A stretch of 64,000 bases of DNA. Source: Rhodovulum bhavnagarense (GTDB taxonomy: Bacteria > Pseudomonadota > Alphaproteobacteria > Rhodobacterales > Rhodobacteraceae). A model generated the notes under the pieces. That model did not search any database. It was given only the letters and a program-made list of their open reading frames with translations, and was not told where the DNA came from. Numbering within the stretch: position 1 is the first letter of the stretch; every line of letters starts with the position of its first letter. The stretch spans positions 31,668 to 95,667 of the forward strand of contig NZ_SLXU01000011.1 in NCBI RefSeq assembly GCF_004343505.1, in the 5' to 3' direction. This document shows, piece after piece, positions 8,583 through 18,231 of this stretch. The position numbers and the translations under genes were made by a program.

Positions 8583-9794
8583 ATGACCGACGCCTATATC
8601 TACGACGCGATCCGAACACCGCGCGGCAAGGGCCGCAAGGATGGCAGCCTGCACGAGGTTACCGCCCTGCGCCTGTCGGCACTGGTGCTGGATGGGCTGA
8701 TCGCGCGCAACGGCCTGACCGGCAACGAGCTGGAGGACGTGATCTGGGGTAACGCCACCCAGGTTGGCGAGCAGGGCGGATGCCTGGCGCGCAGCGCGGT
8801 GCTGGCCTCGGGGCTGGCCGAATCCGTGCCGGGGCTGTCGATCAACCGGTTCTGCGCGAGTGGGATGGAGGCCGTGAACCTGGCCGCCAACCAGGTGCGC
8901 GCGGGCGCGGGCCAAGCCTATATCGCCGGCGGGGTGGAAATGATGGGCCGCGTTGCCATGGGCAGCGACGGCGCGGCCATCGCGGTCGATCCCAGCCTGG
9001 CGATGAAATCCCATTTCGTGCCGCAGGGCATTTCCGCCGACATCATCGCCACCGAATACGGGTTCACCCGCAAGGATGTGGACGCGCTGGCGGTCGAAAG
9101 CCAGCGCCGCGCCGCGCAATCCTGGGCGGAGGGACGATTCGACAAGTCCATCCTGCCGGTACGCGATGTGAACGGGCTGACCATCCTGGAGCGCGACGAA
9201 TACATGCGGCCCGGCACCGATATGGACAGCCTCGGCGCGCTGAAGCCGTCTTTCAAGGAGATGGGCGAGGTCATGCCCGGCTTTGACCAGGTGGCGATAC
9301 TGAAATACCCGCATCTTGAACGGATCGAACATGTGCACCATGCGGGCAACTCGTCCGGGATCGTCGACGGGGCGGCGGGCGTTCTGGTGGGGAACAAGGC
9401 GTTTGGCGATGCACTGGGTCTGAAACCCCGCGCACGTATCCGTCAGACCTGCAAGATTGGCACAGATCCGACCATCATGCTGACCGGCCCCGTGCCCGCG
9501 ACGGAAAAGGTTCTGCGCGATGCGGGGATGCAGATTTCCGACATCGACCTGTTCGAGGTGAACGAGGCCTTTGCCGCCGTCGTGCTGCGCTTCATGCAGG
9601 CCTTTGACGTGGACCCGGCCATGGTGAACAAGAATGGCGGCGCCATCGCCTTGGGCCACCCGCTGGGCGCCACCGGCGCAATCATCCTGGGAACCCTGCT
9701 GGACGAGCTGGAGCGTTCGGACAAGGAAACCGGGCTGGCCACGCTTTGCGTTGCCTCCGGCATGGGCGCCGCCACCATCATCGAACGCGTGTGA
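8583..9794 (+). CDS. fadA: Acetyl-CoA C-acyltransferase (thiolase)
   Basis: Last step of beta-oxidation: CoA-dependent cleavage of 3-ketoacyl-CoA to acetyl-CoA and a shortened acyl-CoA. The 403-aa protein has the nucleophilic cysteine in '[17 protein letters not shown]', the '[12 protein letters not shown]' region, the His of '[16 protein letters not shown]' and the second catalytic cysteine in 'LCVASGMGA'. The start follows a GAGAGG site; longer in-frame ORF sequence upstream lies in the repeat and is not coding. The FadB-like gene begins 11 bp downstream, so the two encode the subunits of a trifunctional-type complex in the cytoplasm. Confidence 0.95.
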   Translation: MTDAYIYDAIRTPRGKGRKDGSLHEVTALRLSALVLDGLIARNGLTGNELEDVIWGNATQVGEQGGCLARSAVLASGLAESVPGLSINRFCASGMEAVNLAANQVRAGAGQAYIAGGVEMMGRVAMGSDGAAIAVDPSLAMKSHFVPQGISADIIATEYGFTRKDVDALAVESQRRAAQSWAEGRFDKSILPVRDVNGLTILERDEYMRPGTDMDSLGALKPSFKEMGEVMPGFDQVAILKYPHLERIEHVHHAGNSSGIVDGAAGVLVGNKAFGDALGLKPRARIRQTCKIGTDPTIMLTGPVPATEKVLRDAGMQISDIDLFEVNEAFAAVVLRFMQAFDVDPAMVNKNGGAIALGHPLGATGAIILGTLLDELERSDKETGLATLCVASGMGAATIIERV

Positions 9795-9805
9795 GGGAGA
9801 GACCG

Positions 9806-11995
9806 ATGACTGATTTCACCTACTCCGTCGACGCGGACGGCGTCGCCACCATCACCTGGGACGTGCCCAGGCGCAGCATGAACGTCATGTCGCTGGCCGG
9901 CTTCCAAGAACTGGACGCCCATATCGACATCGCGCTGGCCGACGATTCCGTGAAGGGCGTCGTCATCACCTCTGCGAAGAAGGATTTCGCCGGGGGCATG
10001 GACCTGAACGTGATTGCCCGGATGCGCGACGAAGCCGGGGACGACCCCGCCCGCGGCCTGTTCGACGGCGTGATGTCCATGCACGCCATCCTGCGCAAGA
10101 TCGAGCGCGCGGGCATGGACGAGCGCAACAAGGGCGGCAAGCCGATTGCCGCCGCCCTGCCCGGCACGGCGCTGGGCATCGGGCTGGAACTGCCGCTGGC
10201 CTGCCACCGGATCTTTGCCGCGGACAACCCGAAGGCCAAGATCGGCCTGCCGGAAATCATGGTCGGCATCTTTCCCGGCGGCGGCGGCACCACGCGGCTG
10301 GTGCGCAAGCTGGGCGCGATGGGGGCCTCGCAATTCCTGCTGGAGGGCAAGCTGGTCGACCCCAGGCGCGCGAAATCGGCCGGGCTCATCGACGAGGTTG
10401 CCGAGGACCCGGTGGCCGCGGCGAAAGACTGGGTTCTGTCGGGCCCGAAGATCGTCAAGCCCTGGGACGAAAAGGGCTACAAGATGCCCGGTGGCGCGCC
10501 CTATCACCCGGCGGGCTTCATGACCTTCCTCGGCGCATCGGCCATGGTGAACGGCAAGACCAAGGGCGTGTATCCGGCCGCCAGGGCGCTGCTGAGCGCG
10601 GTTTACGAGGGCGCGCTGGTGCCCTTCGACGCCGCGATCCGGATCGAGGCGCGCTGGTTCACCCATGTCCTGCTGAACCCGTCCTCGTCGGCGATGATCC
10701 GCGCGCTCTTCATCAACAAGGAGGCGTTGGAAAAGGGCGCCGTGCGGCCCGCGGACGTACCCGACCAGAAGGTGCGGAAACTGGGCATCATCGGCGCGGG
10801 CATGATGGGGGCGGGCATCGCGCTGGTCTCGGCCCAGGCGGGGATCGAGGTGGTGCTGATCGACCAGAGCCAGGAGGCCGCCGACAAGGGCCGCGCCTAT
10901 ACCCAGACCTACATGGACAAGGGGATCAAGCGCGGCAAGACGACCGAAGACAAGAAGGTCGAGGTGCTGTCGCGCATCACCGCCACCACCGATTACGCCG
11001 CGCTCAAGGGCTGCGACCTGGTGATCGAGGCGGTGTTCGAGGACCCCGCCATCAAGGCCGAGGTGACGCAACAGGTGCAGGCGGCCGTCGGCCCCGACTG
11101 CATCATCGCGACCAACACCTCCACCCTGCCGATCACCGACCTTGCCCGCGCCGCCGACCGGGCGGAGGATTTCATCGGCATCCATTTCTTCAGCCCGGTC
11201 GAAAAGATGCTGCTGGTGGAAATCATCAAGGGCAAGGCGACCGGCGACCGCGCCGTCGCCAAGGCCCTGGATTTCGTCCGGCAAATCCGCAAGACGCCCA
11301 TCGTCGTGAACGACGCGCGCTTCTTCTACGCCAACCGCTGCATCATCCCCTACCTGAACGAGGGCATCCGCATGGTCGGCGAGGGCGTGCCCCCCGCCCT
11401 GATCGAGAATGCGGCAAAACTGGTCGGCATGCCGCTGGGGCCGCTGCAACTGGTGGACGAAACCTCGATCGACCTCGGCGTCAAGATCGCCCGGGCCACG
11501 CGCGCTGCGATGGGCGACGCCTACCCGGACGGCGCCGTGGACGAGGTGTTGTTCTGGCTGGCCGACCAGGGCCGGATGGGCCGCAAGGCCAGGGCCGGGT
11601 TCTATGCCTATGACGAGGCGGGCAAGCGCACCGGGCTGTGGGACGGTCTGGCGGCGCAATACCCGCAGGCCAGTGACCAGCCCGACCTGTCAGAGGTGCA
11701 GCATCGCCTGCTCTTTGCCCAGGTGCTGGAGGCCGTGCGCGCCCTGGAAGACGGCGTGCTGATGGATATCCGCGAGGGCGATGTTGGCGCGATCCTCGGC
11801 TGGGGCTTCGCACCCTGGTCGGGCGGGCCGCTCAGCTGGCTGGACATGATCGGCGCGGCACGGGCGGTCGGGATCTGCGACGATCTGGCGGCCCGCCATG
11901 GCCCCCGCTTTGCCGCGCCCGCCCTGCTGCGCGAGATGGCGGAAAAGGGCCAGACCTTCTACACCCGCTTCGCCCCCGACGCCCAGGCGGCCTGA
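9806..11995 (+). CDS. fadB: Enoyl-CoA hydratase / 3-hydroxyacyl-CoA dehydrogenase fusion (FadB/FadJ-like)
   Basis: A 729-aa bifunctional beta-oxidation enzyme. The N-terminal crotonase domain (residues ~1-210) hydrates enoyl-CoA; its oxyanion and acid-base region shows as 'GTALGIGLELPLACHRI' and 'IGLPEIMVGIFPGGGGTTRL'. The NAD-binding domain begins near residue 327 with 'GIIGAGMMGAGIA', followed by the catalytic 'IGIHFFSPVEKM' and two C-terminal 3HCDH repeats. Domain order and size match FadB/FadJ alpha subunits. It lies 11 bp behind the thiolase with a GGGAG site, forming the usual alpha/beta operon (here beta first). Confidence 0.95.
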   Translation: MTDFTYSVDADGVATITWDVPRRSMNVMSLAGFQELDAHIDIALADDSVKGVVITSAKKDFAGGMDLNVIARMRDEAGDDPARGLFDGVMSMHAILRKIERAGMDERNKGGKPIAAALPGTALGIGLELPLACHRIFAADNPKAKIGLPEIMVGIFPGGGGTTRLVRKLGAMGASQFLLEGKLVDPRRAKSAGLIDEVAEDPVAAAKDWVLSGPKIVKPWDEKGYKMPGGAPYHPAGFMTFLGASAMVNGKTKGVYPAARALLSAVYEGALVPFDAAIRIEARWFTHVLLNPSSSAMIRALFINKEALEKGAVRPADVPDQKVRKLGIIGAGMMGAGIALVSAQAGIEVVLIDQSQEAADKGRAYTQTYMDKGIKRGKTTEDKKVEVLSRITATTDYAALKGCDLVIEAVFEDPAIKAEVTQQVQAAVGPDCIIATNTSTLPITDLARAADRAEDFIGIHFFSPVEKMLLVEIIKGKATGDRAVAKALDFVRQIRKTPIVVNDARFFYANRCIIPYLNEGIRMVGEGVPPALIENAAKLVGMPLGPLQLVDETSIDLGVKIARATRAAMGDAYPDGAVDEVLFWLADQGRMGRKARAGFYAYDEAGKRTGLWDGLAAQYPQASDQPDLSEVQHRLLFAQVLEAVRALEDGVLMDIREGDVGAILGWGFAPWSGGPLSWLDMIGAARAVGICDDLAARHGPRFAAPALLREMAEKGQTFYTRFAPDAQAA

Positions 11996-12022
11996 CGCAA
12001 GGGGCGCCCGCCCCCGGGCGCC

Positions 12023-12676
12023 CTACCCCCCGAATGCATAGCCGAACCGCGCGATATCCTCGGCGCAATATTCGGCCACCAGTGCTGCGGTCGCTCCCGA
12101 GTAATACGCGCGATAATCCGCGTTGCGCCCGGACGCGTTCACCCGTTCAAGCGGCCCGATACGAAAGCCCAGATGCGCCTCGACCGGGGCGATATCCTCG
12201 GCGAAATGCTCCAGCCGGACCCAGGCGCTGCACCGCTCCACCCCGGCCCCGTCGCGCATATAGACGCCATAGGGATTGGCCCGGAACCCGCCGGCGATCT
12301 GCGGATGGGCCAGGAACTCCGCGAACTCCAGCCGCTGCGCCAGCCCCACCGCCGGGTGGTCGAACCGCTGCCCCCGCAGCCAGTGATAGTAACTGACCGC
12401 CCGGTCCCAGGGATTGCGCACGAGGGCAAAGACAAAAAAATCCGCGATCTCGTCGGGGCTGACCAATCCCTCGATATCGGCAAGGGTGGAATGTTTCCAC
12501 AATCGCCCCGCGCTCTGCACCCCCCGTAGCCTGCGCCGCCGCCGGCGCGCCTTCGGAGTATCCCCGATCAGGATGTCATCGGCCATCGCACGCGTCTCCA
12601 GCACATGCGTCAGAGCGGTGCCGCCAGTCTTGGGAATATGCACGAAAATATAGTTTCGCCCGCGCGAGATGATCAT
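12023..12676 (-). CDS. Sulfotransferase family 2 protein
   Basis: A 217-aa putative PAPS-dependent sulfotransferase. The 5'-phosphosulfate loop 'YIFVHIPKTGGTAL' is at residues ~9-22 and the 3'-phosphate-binding motif 'FALVRNPWDRAVSYYHW' near residue 85. These two motifs define the carbohydrate sulfotransferase-like family 2; substrates in bacteria are often polysaccharides or lipids and none is implied here. The ATG giving MIISRGRNY is chosen because the extra upstream frame is low-complexity GC-rich repeat DNA. It lies alone and antisense between beta-oxidation genes, so an acquired cargo gene is possible. No signal peptide is seen. Confidence 0.85.
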   Translation of the reverse strand: MIISRGRNYIFVHIPKTGGTALTHVLETRAMADDILIGDTPKARRRRRRLRGVQSAGRLWKHSTLADIEGLVSPDEIADFFVFALVRNPWDRAVSYYHWLRGQRFDHPAVGLAQRLEFAEFLAHPQIAGGFRANPYGVYMRDGAGVERCSAWVRLEHFAEDIAPVEAHLGFRIGPLERVNASGRNADYRAYYSGATAALVAEYCAEDIARFGYAFGG

Positions 12677-12750
12677 GAACGACAGGCTAACGGGCCGCTC
12701 GGCAATGGCAAGCCCCGGCGAAGCGACGCCCCCGCCCGCCGCAGTCCCCG

Positions 12751-12800
12751 TTCTGCTTTGGGCGAAATATCCCGGGGGGTGCGGGGGGCGGGCCCCCCGC
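12751..12800 (-). repeat. Copy of dispersed G-rich hairpin/GTATTT repeat
   Basis: On the minus strand a hairpin (GCGGGGGG-CCCG-CCCCCCGC, 12781-12800) is followed by CCCCCCGGGATATTTCGCCC and AAAGCAGAA. The same order, hairpin then CCCCCCGGGGTATTTCGGCC and AAGAAGAA, occurs at 24507-24563. It sits between the sulfotransferase and acyl-CoA synthetase starts. Confidence 0.65.
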
Positions 12801-12918
12801 ATCGGTCGGCCCGGCCAGGGCCGGGCCGAAGCCCGCACCCCTTTAGCCCCCTTTTCAATCCGTCGCGTCGGGGCCAAACTCCGCCCCGACAACAACATTC
12901 CCACAGGAGAAGAACCAA

Positions 12919-14544
12919 ATGGGCTGGTTGGCAGATGAAACAGGTCTGGAAAAATGCGCGGCGAATTACGTGCCGCTGACGCCGCTGTCCTACCTGAAGC
13001 GCGCGGTCCAGGTCTTCCCAGACCGCGAGGCCGTGGTCTATGGCGACCGCCGCTATACCTATGCCCAGTACCACGACCGCGTCACCCGGCTGGCCTCGGC
13101 TCTGGCCGCGATGGGGGTGAAACCCGGCGACGTGGTGGCCACGTTGCTGCCCAACGTGCCCGCCCATGCCGAGGCCCATTTTGGCGTGCCCGCCTGCGGG
13201 GCGGTGCTGAACACGATCAATATCCGGCTGGACGCCAACACGGTCAGCTACATCCTGGACCATGGCGGCGCCCGCGTCGTGCTGTGCGATCCGCAATTCA
13301 TCCCGCTTCTGGCCAGCGCGATCGAGGACATGGAGGGCGAACCGCCCATCGTGATCGAGGTCGGCGACGATGCCGCGGGCGTGCATGATTTCGGCGATTA
13401 CCCGGAATACGAGGACATCCTCGCCGGCGCCGATCCGGATTTCGACTGGATCATGCCCGAGGACGAATGGGAAAGCATCGCGCTGAACTACACCTCGGGC
13501 ACCACCGGCCGGCCCAAGGGCGTGGTCTACCACCACCGTGGCGCCTATCTGAACGCGATGGGCCAGGTGATCAGCTGGCGCATCGTGCTGCACCCGAAAT
13601 ACCTGACCATCGTGCCCCTGTTCCACTGCAACGGCTGGTGCCACACCTGGATGATGCCGGCGGTGGGCGGCACGGTGGTCTGCTGCCGCGACATCAGCGC
13701 AAAGGCGATCTTCGATGCCATCGCGGATGAGGGCGTGACCCATTTCGGCGGTGCTCCGATCGTGCTGAACATGCTGGTCAACGCCAAGGAGGATGAAAAA
13801 CGTTCCTTCGACCACCTGGTCGAGGTCTTTACCGCGGGCGCCCCCCCTGCCCCCGCAACGCTGGCCAAGATCGAGCCGATGGGCTTCAACATCACCCATG
13901 TCTATGGTCTGACCGAAACCTACGGGCCGGCCACGGAATGCACCTGGCACGAGAAATGGGAGCCGCTGAAAGGCGATGAGCGCGCGGCGCAAAAGGCCCG
14001 CCAGGGCGTCGCCATGCCCTTCATGGAACCTGTACAGGTCTGGGATGACGCCCACGCCCCGGTGCCGATGGACGGGACGACCCAGGGCGAGATCGTGTTC
14101 CGCGGCAACGGCGTGATGAAGGGCTATCTGAAAAATCCACGCGCCACGCGCGAGGCGTTCAAGGACGGCTATTTCCACTCGGGCGACCTGGCCGTACAGC
14201 ACCCCGATACCTATATCCAGATCGCCGACCGGGCCAAGGACATCATCATTTCGGGCGGCGAGAATGTCAGCTCGGTCGAGGTGGAGGGCGTGCTGATGCA
14301 CCACCCCGACGTGCTGCTCTGTGCCGTGGTCGCCAAGCCAGACGAGAAATGGGGCGAGGTGCCCTGCGCCTTTGTCGAGCTGAAGGATGGCCATTCGGTG
14401 GACGAGGCCACGCTGATCGCCTTTGCCCGCGAGCGGCTGGCCGGGTTCAAGACCCCGAAAAAGGTGATCTTCCAGGAACTTCCCAAGACCTCGACCGGAA
14501 AGATCCAGAAGTTCCAGCTGCGCGAGATTGCCCGGTCGCTGTGA
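12919..14544 (+). CDS. Acyl-CoA synthetase (AMP-forming)
   Basis: Activates a carboxylic acid to its CoA thioester via an acyl-adenylate. The 541-aa protein has the ATP-binding P-loop 'YTSGTTGRPKGVVYHH' near residue 192, the 'YGLTETYGPAT' adenine motif, the 'YFHSGDLAV' Asp and the C-terminal 'PKTSTGKIQKF' with the adenylation lysine, all intact. 'VPLFHCNGWCHTWMM' is typical of medium/long-chain fatty acid ligases of the AlkK type. Beside acyl-CoA dehydrogenase, thiolase and FadB it most likely supplies acyl-CoA for beta-oxidation; methylmercaptopropionate-CoA ligase (DmdB) activity is a possibility that sequence reading alone cannot exclude. AGGAG site upstream. Confidence 0.92.
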   Translation: MGWLADETGLEKCAANYVPLTPLSYLKRAVQVFPDREAVVYGDRRYTYAQYHDRVTRLASALAAMGVKPGDVVATLLPNVPAHAEAHFGVPACGAVLNTINIRLDANTVSYILDHGGARVVLCDPQFIPLLASAIEDMEGEPPIVIEVGDDAAGVHDFGDYPEYEDILAGADPDFDWIMPEDEWESIALNYTSGTTGRPKGVVYHHRGAYLNAMGQVISWRIVLHPKYLTIVPLFHCNGWCHTWMMPAVGGTVVCCRDISAKAIFDAIADEGVTHFGGAPIVLNMLVNAKEDEKRSFDHLVEVFTAGAPPAPATLAKIEPMGFNITHVYGLTETYGPATECTWHEKWEPLKGDERAAQKARQGVAMPFMEPVQVWDDAHAPVPMDGTTQGEIVFRGNGVMKGYLKNPRATREAFKDGYFHSGDLAVQHPDTYIQIADRAKDIIISGGENVSSVEVEGVLMHHPDVLLCAVVAKPDEKWGEVPCAFVELKDGHSVDEATLIAFARERLAGFKTPKKVIFQELPKTSTGKIQKFQLREIARSL

Positions 14545-14617
14545 CATTGGCAGGACCGGGGGCACAGGCTATGCTGTGCCCCCGGCACCACGAGACAACG
14601 CAGGACAAAGGGCCGCG

Positions 14618-15634
14618 ATGACGGCGCTCATCCGATATGAACGGCTGGAAAGCCCCGCCCTCTGGCGCGAGGCGCCCGAGGCACAACGGCGTGACGTGAT
14701 CCTGTCTTTCGGCGATGCCTCGCTGGTGATCTCGGACAGCGCCGAAAGGGTTCTGACCCATTGGTCTCTGGCCGCCATCGCCAGGACGAATCCGGGGATG
14801 CGACCGGCCATCTTCACCCCCGATGCCGATAGCGGCGAAACGCTGGAGGTGGACGAACCGGTGATGATCGAGGCGATCGAGGCGGTGCGCGCGGCCATCG
14901 CCCGGGGCCGCCCACGTCCAGGGCGGCTGCGACTGGCGATCCTTGGCGTACTCTTGGCTGGAATGACCGCGCTTGCGCTGTTCTGGCTGCCCGGCGCGCT
15001 GGTCCGCCACGCGGTGACGGTCCTGCCCGCCACAGTGCGCGCCGAGATAGGGCGCGACGTGCTGGCCCGCCTGACGCGGGTGGCGGGCCCTGCCTGCGCG
15101 CGGCCGGGCGGGGCGGCGGCACTCGACCGCCTGACCATGCGCCTGTTGCCCGGCACAAGCACCAAGGTGATCGTTCTGCCGGGGGGGATGGCGCGGGCGG
15201 CCCATCTGCCCGGCGGGCTGATCCTGCTGAACCGTGCCCTGGTCGAGGATTTCGAGGATCCCGGCGCGGTTGCGGGCTTTATCCTCGCCGAAGATGCGCG
15301 CGCCACCCAAACCGATCCGCTGGCCGCGCTGCTGCGCGCGGCGGGTCCGCTGGCGACCTTGCGCCTTCTGACCAGCGGCACCCTGCCCAAGGGCGCGCTG
15401 GACGCTCATGCAGAGGCGGTGATGACGCACCCGCCCGCCCCGCTGCCCGACGAGGCGCTGTTGGCACGCTTTGCCAAGGCCGGGCTTTCCTCTGCGCGCT
15501 ACGCCTATGCGCTTGACGTGTCGGGCGAAACCGTGCTGGGCCTGATCGAGGCTGACCCGATGCGCGGCCAAATCCCCGTGCCGCTGATATCGGATGGCGA
15601 CTGGGTCCGGCTCCAGTCCATTTGCGGCGGCTGA
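14618..15634 (+). CDS. M48-like membrane protein lacking the zinc-protease motif
   Basis: A 338-aa protein with one hydrophobic segment near residues 107-128 ('LAILGVLLAGMTALALFWLP'). The part before it resembles the PH-like N-terminal domain found in several M48 peptidases. The part after it has the M48-type lead-in 'AAHLPGGLILLNRALVEDFE', but where a protease would carry HExxH it reads 'AGFILAEDARA', with no histidine pair. It is therefore predicted to be a non-catalytic relative. ATG at 14618 lies 73 bp after the acyl-CoA synthetase stop, and a terminator follows the gene directly. Function unknown; the M48 relationship is inferred from pattern. Confidence 0.7.
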   Translation: MTALIRYERLESPALWREAPEAQRRDVILSFGDASLVISDSAERVLTHWSLAAIARTNPGMRPAIFTPDADSGETLEVDEPVMIEAIEAVRAAIARGRPRPGRLRLAILGVLLAGMTALALFWLPGALVRHAVTVLPATVRAEIGRDVLARLTRVAGPACARPGGAAALDRLTMRLLPGTSTKVIVLPGGMARAAHLPGGLILLNRALVEDFEDPGAVAGFILAEDARATQTDPLAALLRAAGPLATLRLLTSGTLPKGALDAHAEAVMTHPPAPLPDEALLARFAKAGLSSARYAYALDVSGETVLGLIEADPMRGQIPVPLISDGDWVRLQSICGG

Positions 15635-15639
15635 AAGGT

Positions 15640-15671
15640 GAAAGCGCCCCGTCGGTGAACAGGGCGCTTTC
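15640..15671 (+). terminator. Rho-independent terminator
   Basis: A perfect 10-bp stem GAAAGCGCCC / GGGCGCTTTC with a 12-base loop, six bases after the M48-like gene. The T-run is short, so it may work in both directions toward the convergent gene ending at 15708. Confidence 0.75.
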
Positions 15672-15707
15672 CTCGGTGTTGCTCGATTTTGGTTGCTTGC
15701 TGCCGTA

Positions 15708-16556
15708 TTACTTTTTCCCGCTGGTCGACAGGCGCACAGCGCGCATCTGTTCAACCGGGATCTCGACGAGCCGCGCCGGCACGTCATCGGTCCAGATCAG
15801 CGCCATCTGCGCATCCCCCCGCTCGCTGCGCTTGCCGCGCATCGGGTTCAGGCGGTCGTCTTCCCAAACGTTCTCGTAGCCCTTGGGCATCTGGAATGGC
15901 ACCGGGCGCAGGACATCCCGGGTCGCGGCCCGCTCGACCCTGGCACCGCCTTGCGGCACCGGCAGACCGCGTGGGTCATCGACCTGCGGACCGCAGCGAA
16001 CCGGATACCGCGAACCGTCGTTGATATATTGCGAACTAAGCGGCGAGGCGCCGGCACAGGCCGGCTTGCCGCGCCTGACCTGCTTTTGCGGGGCGGCCTG
16101 CACGGGCGGGGCAGCACGGACCACGCGTTTGGGCGCCGGGGCGGCGGCGGGTCCGGGCTGCGGGGCAGGCTTGCGCAAGACCCGCACGGGCTGAACAGGC
16201 TGTGCTGACTTGGCGGCGGCGCCGACCTTTGGAACGGTGCGTTGCGAGGTTTGCGCGGTCCTGACCGGTGCGGGCCGGGTTGCGATCTTTGGCTGGGGCA
16301 CAGCGCTTGCGAGGGACGGCTTGTACCCGCACAGCACCTTGCGATCACGGCCCACGCGCGGCACCCATGTCACCTGTCCCGCATAGCCCGCACGGATATA
16401 GACGCAGCCCTGGCTATCGACATATTGCCGATCCTGGTAACTTGCCGGCGGCAGTTCTGCCGGGCCATCGTCCTTTCTAAGCGATTGCGCCTCGGCGGCG
16501 GACACAATAAACCCCGCCACGACCGCAGCACAGGCGACCGAGTGCCAAAAAGACAT
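15708..16556 (-). CDS. Secreted Ala/Pro/Arg-rich protein of unknown function
   Basis: A 282-aa exported protein. MSFWHSVACAAVVAGFIVSA followed by AEAQS is a clear Sec signal peptide with cleavage after AEA. The mature protein begins with a small region holding two cysteines ('SQGCVYIRAGYAGQVTW', 'DRKVLCGYKP'), then a long basic low-complexity linker of Ala, Pro, Val and Lys (~residues 85-175), then a C-terminal part with another cysteine pair ('KPACAGAS', 'YPVRCGP'). No known family was recognised; it may act at the cell wall or outer membrane. The ATG chosen has a GGGGGAAG site; an upstream ATG (16601) precedes no signal sequence. Confidence 0.75.
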   Translation of the reverse strand: MSFWHSVACAAVVAGFIVSAAEAQSLRKDDGPAELPPASYQDRQYVDSQGCVYIRAGYAGQVTWVPRVGRDRKVLCGYKPSLASAVPQPKIATRPAPVRTAQTSQRTVPKVGAAAKSAQPVQPVRVLRKPAPQPGPAAAPAPKRVVRAAPPVQAAPQKQVRRGKPACAGASPLSSQYINDGSRYPVRCGPQVDDPRGLPVPQGGARVERAATRDVLRPVPFQMPKGYENVWEDDRLNPMRGKRSERGDAQMALIWTDDVPARLVEIPVEQMRAVRLSTSGKK

Positions 16557-16622
16557 GACTTCCCCCACAAGATCTGGAGGAATCATGCCTGATGACGCCA
16601 AATGAGTAAAGAATCAATTCGT

Positions 16623-17255
16623 CTATTTTGTGCCGAACATGCGGTCCCCCGCATCCCCTAGTCCTGGAACAATATATCCATGGTCGTTCAGGCATTCATC
16701 CACAGCCGCCGTTACGATCGGCACGTCGGGATGCGCCTTTGCCATGCGCTCGACACCCTCGGGCGCGGCCAGGAGGCACATCATGCGAATCTCTTTCGCG
16801 CCTGCCCGCTTCAACAGATCAATGGCCGCAACCGAGGAATTGCCGGTTGCCAGCATCGGGTCCAGGACGATAACGGTGCGCTCTGACAGGCCGGGCGGAA
16901 CCTTGAAATAGTATTGCACGGGTTCGAGCGTCGCCTCGTCGCGGTACAACCCGACGAAACCGACCCGCGCCGAGGGTATCAATTCCAGCACCCCGTCCAG
17001 CAGGCCGTTACCCGCTCGCAGGATCGACACCAGCACCGGCTTGCGCCCCGCAAGGACCGGCGCGTCGATCTCGCAAAGCGGCGTTTCGATCCGGCGCGTG
17101 GTCATGGGCAAGTCGCGCGTCACCTCATAGGCAAGAAGCTGGCTGATCTCGTGCAGCAAGCGGCGGAACTCGCCGGTGGGCGTGGACTTGTCGCGCATCA
17201 GGCTCAGCTTGTGCTGAACCAACGGATGCGTGACGATGGTCAGGTGGCTAGTCAT
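16623..17255 (-). CDS. upp: Uracil phosphoribosyltransferase
   Basis: Salvages uracil: uracil + PRPP to UMP + pyrophosphate. The 210-aa protein has the typical N-terminus '[20 protein letters not shown]', the active-site '[12 protein letters not shown]', the PRPP-binding loop '[13 protein letters not shown]' and the C-terminal uracil-binding '[20 protein letters not shown]'. ATG at 17255 overlaps the stop of add, marking it as the last gene of cdd-deoA-deoB-add-upp; a TTG two codons earlier is less likely. It uses the uracil released by DeoA. Confidence 0.95.
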   Translation of the reverse strand: MTSHLTIVTHPLVQHKLSLMRDKSTPTGEFRRLLHEISQLLAYEVTRDLPMTTRRIETPLCEIDAPVLAGRKPVLVSILRAGNGLLDGVLELIPSARVGFVGLYRDEATLEPVQYYFKVPPGLSERTVIVLDPMLATGNSSVAAIDLLKRAGAKEIRMMCLLAAPEGVERMAKAHPDVPIVTAAVDECLNDHGYIVPGLGDAGDRMFGTK

Positions 17256-18231
17256 CGGCAAACTCCAGTCGTTTCAACAGGGCCGCGCGGGTCGCTGTGT
17301 CGCAAAAGGCGGCCTCTGCCGCGACCCGGTTCAGCGCGGCAAAGTCATCCTCGCCCCAGCCAAAGGTCTGGGCAAGCCGGTCGTATTCCTGCGTCATCGT
17401 GGTATGGAAAAAGGGTGGATCGTCGGTCGAAACGGTCACCTTGACCCCCGCCGCACGCAGCCGGGCAATCGGGTGGTCGGACCAGCGCGGATAAACCCCA
17501 AGCGCGATGTTCGAGCCTGGGCATATCTCCAGAACAACGCCGGTTTGGGCAAGCCGCTCGACCAGCGCGGGGTCCTCGGCGGCGCGCACGCCGTGGCCGA
17601 TCCGGTCCACGCGAAGATCGTCCAGAACGGCACGCACCGAGGTCGGCCCCTCCCATTCGCCCGCATGGGCGGTCAGACCCAGCCCGGCCTCGCGCGCCAT
17701 GTCGAAGGCATAGGCGAAATCAGCGACCACACCGCGCCTCTCATCCCCGGCCATGCCAAAGCCGACGATGAAATCGCCGGCCGTTTCAGCCGCGCAAAGG
17801 GCGGCGTCGCGGGCCATGGCCGGGCCGAAATGGCGGATGCAGGTGACGATGCCGCGGGTCACGATACCATGGGCACGTTCAGCGACGCGGGCGGCCTCGG
17901 CGATGGCGTGCAGGTATTCACGCCAGGCCCCCAGGTCGCGCCCGCCACAGAAATCGGGCGATATGAAGGTTTCAAGATAGACCACGCCCTGCGCCGCGGT
18001 ATTTTCCAGCACCGCACCGGTCAGGCGGGCGTAATCCTCGGGGCCCTTAAGCACCGATGTCGCAACCTCGTAGACCGCGAGGAACCCGGTGAAATCACGA
18101 TAGGCATAGCCGCCGTCCGGGCCGAAGATACCACCGATATCGGCGCCGCGCATGCGGGCCATGTCGCGAATCAAGGCTGGCGGCGCGGCCCCCTCAAGGT
18201 GGTGGTGCAACTCGACCTTGGGTAGTGTCAC
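17248..18231 (-). CDS. add: Adenosine deaminase
   Basis: Hydrolytic deamination of (deoxy)adenosine to (deoxy)inosine. The 327-aa protein begins at a GTG that overlaps the deoB stop (GTGA) and is preceded by GAGGAG. The zinc site is complete: '[10 protein letters not shown]' (two His), 'GLTAHAGEW' (His with catalytic Glu region 'RIGHGVRA') and '[11 protein letters not shown]' (Asp pair). It could instead act on adenine (adenine deaminase-type members exist), but operon context with deoA and deoB favours nucleoside catabolism. Confidence 0.93.
   Translation of the reverse strand: MTLPKVELHHHLEGAAPPALIRDMARMRGADIGGIFGPDGGYAYRDFTGFLAVYEVATSVLKGPEDYARLTGAVLENTAAQGVVYLETFISPDFCGGRDLGAWREYLHAIAEAARVAERAHGIVTRGIVTCIRHFGPAMARDAALCAAETAGDFIVGFGMAGDERRGVVADFAYAFDMAREAGLGLTAHAGEWEGPTSVRAVLDDLRVDRIGHGVRAAEDPALVERLAQTGVVLEICPGSNIALGVYPRWSDHPIARLRAAGVKVTVSTDDPPFFHTTMTQEYDRLAQTFGWGEDDFAALNRVAAEAAFCDTATRAALLKRLEFADD

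Noticed and set aside
6259..14544. A DMSP demethylation (dmd) cluster
   Set aside because: The dehydrogenase and acyl-CoA synthetase belong to broad families that include DmdC and DmdB-like proteins, but dmdA and dmdD are absent and thiolase plus FadB fit ordinary beta-oxidation.
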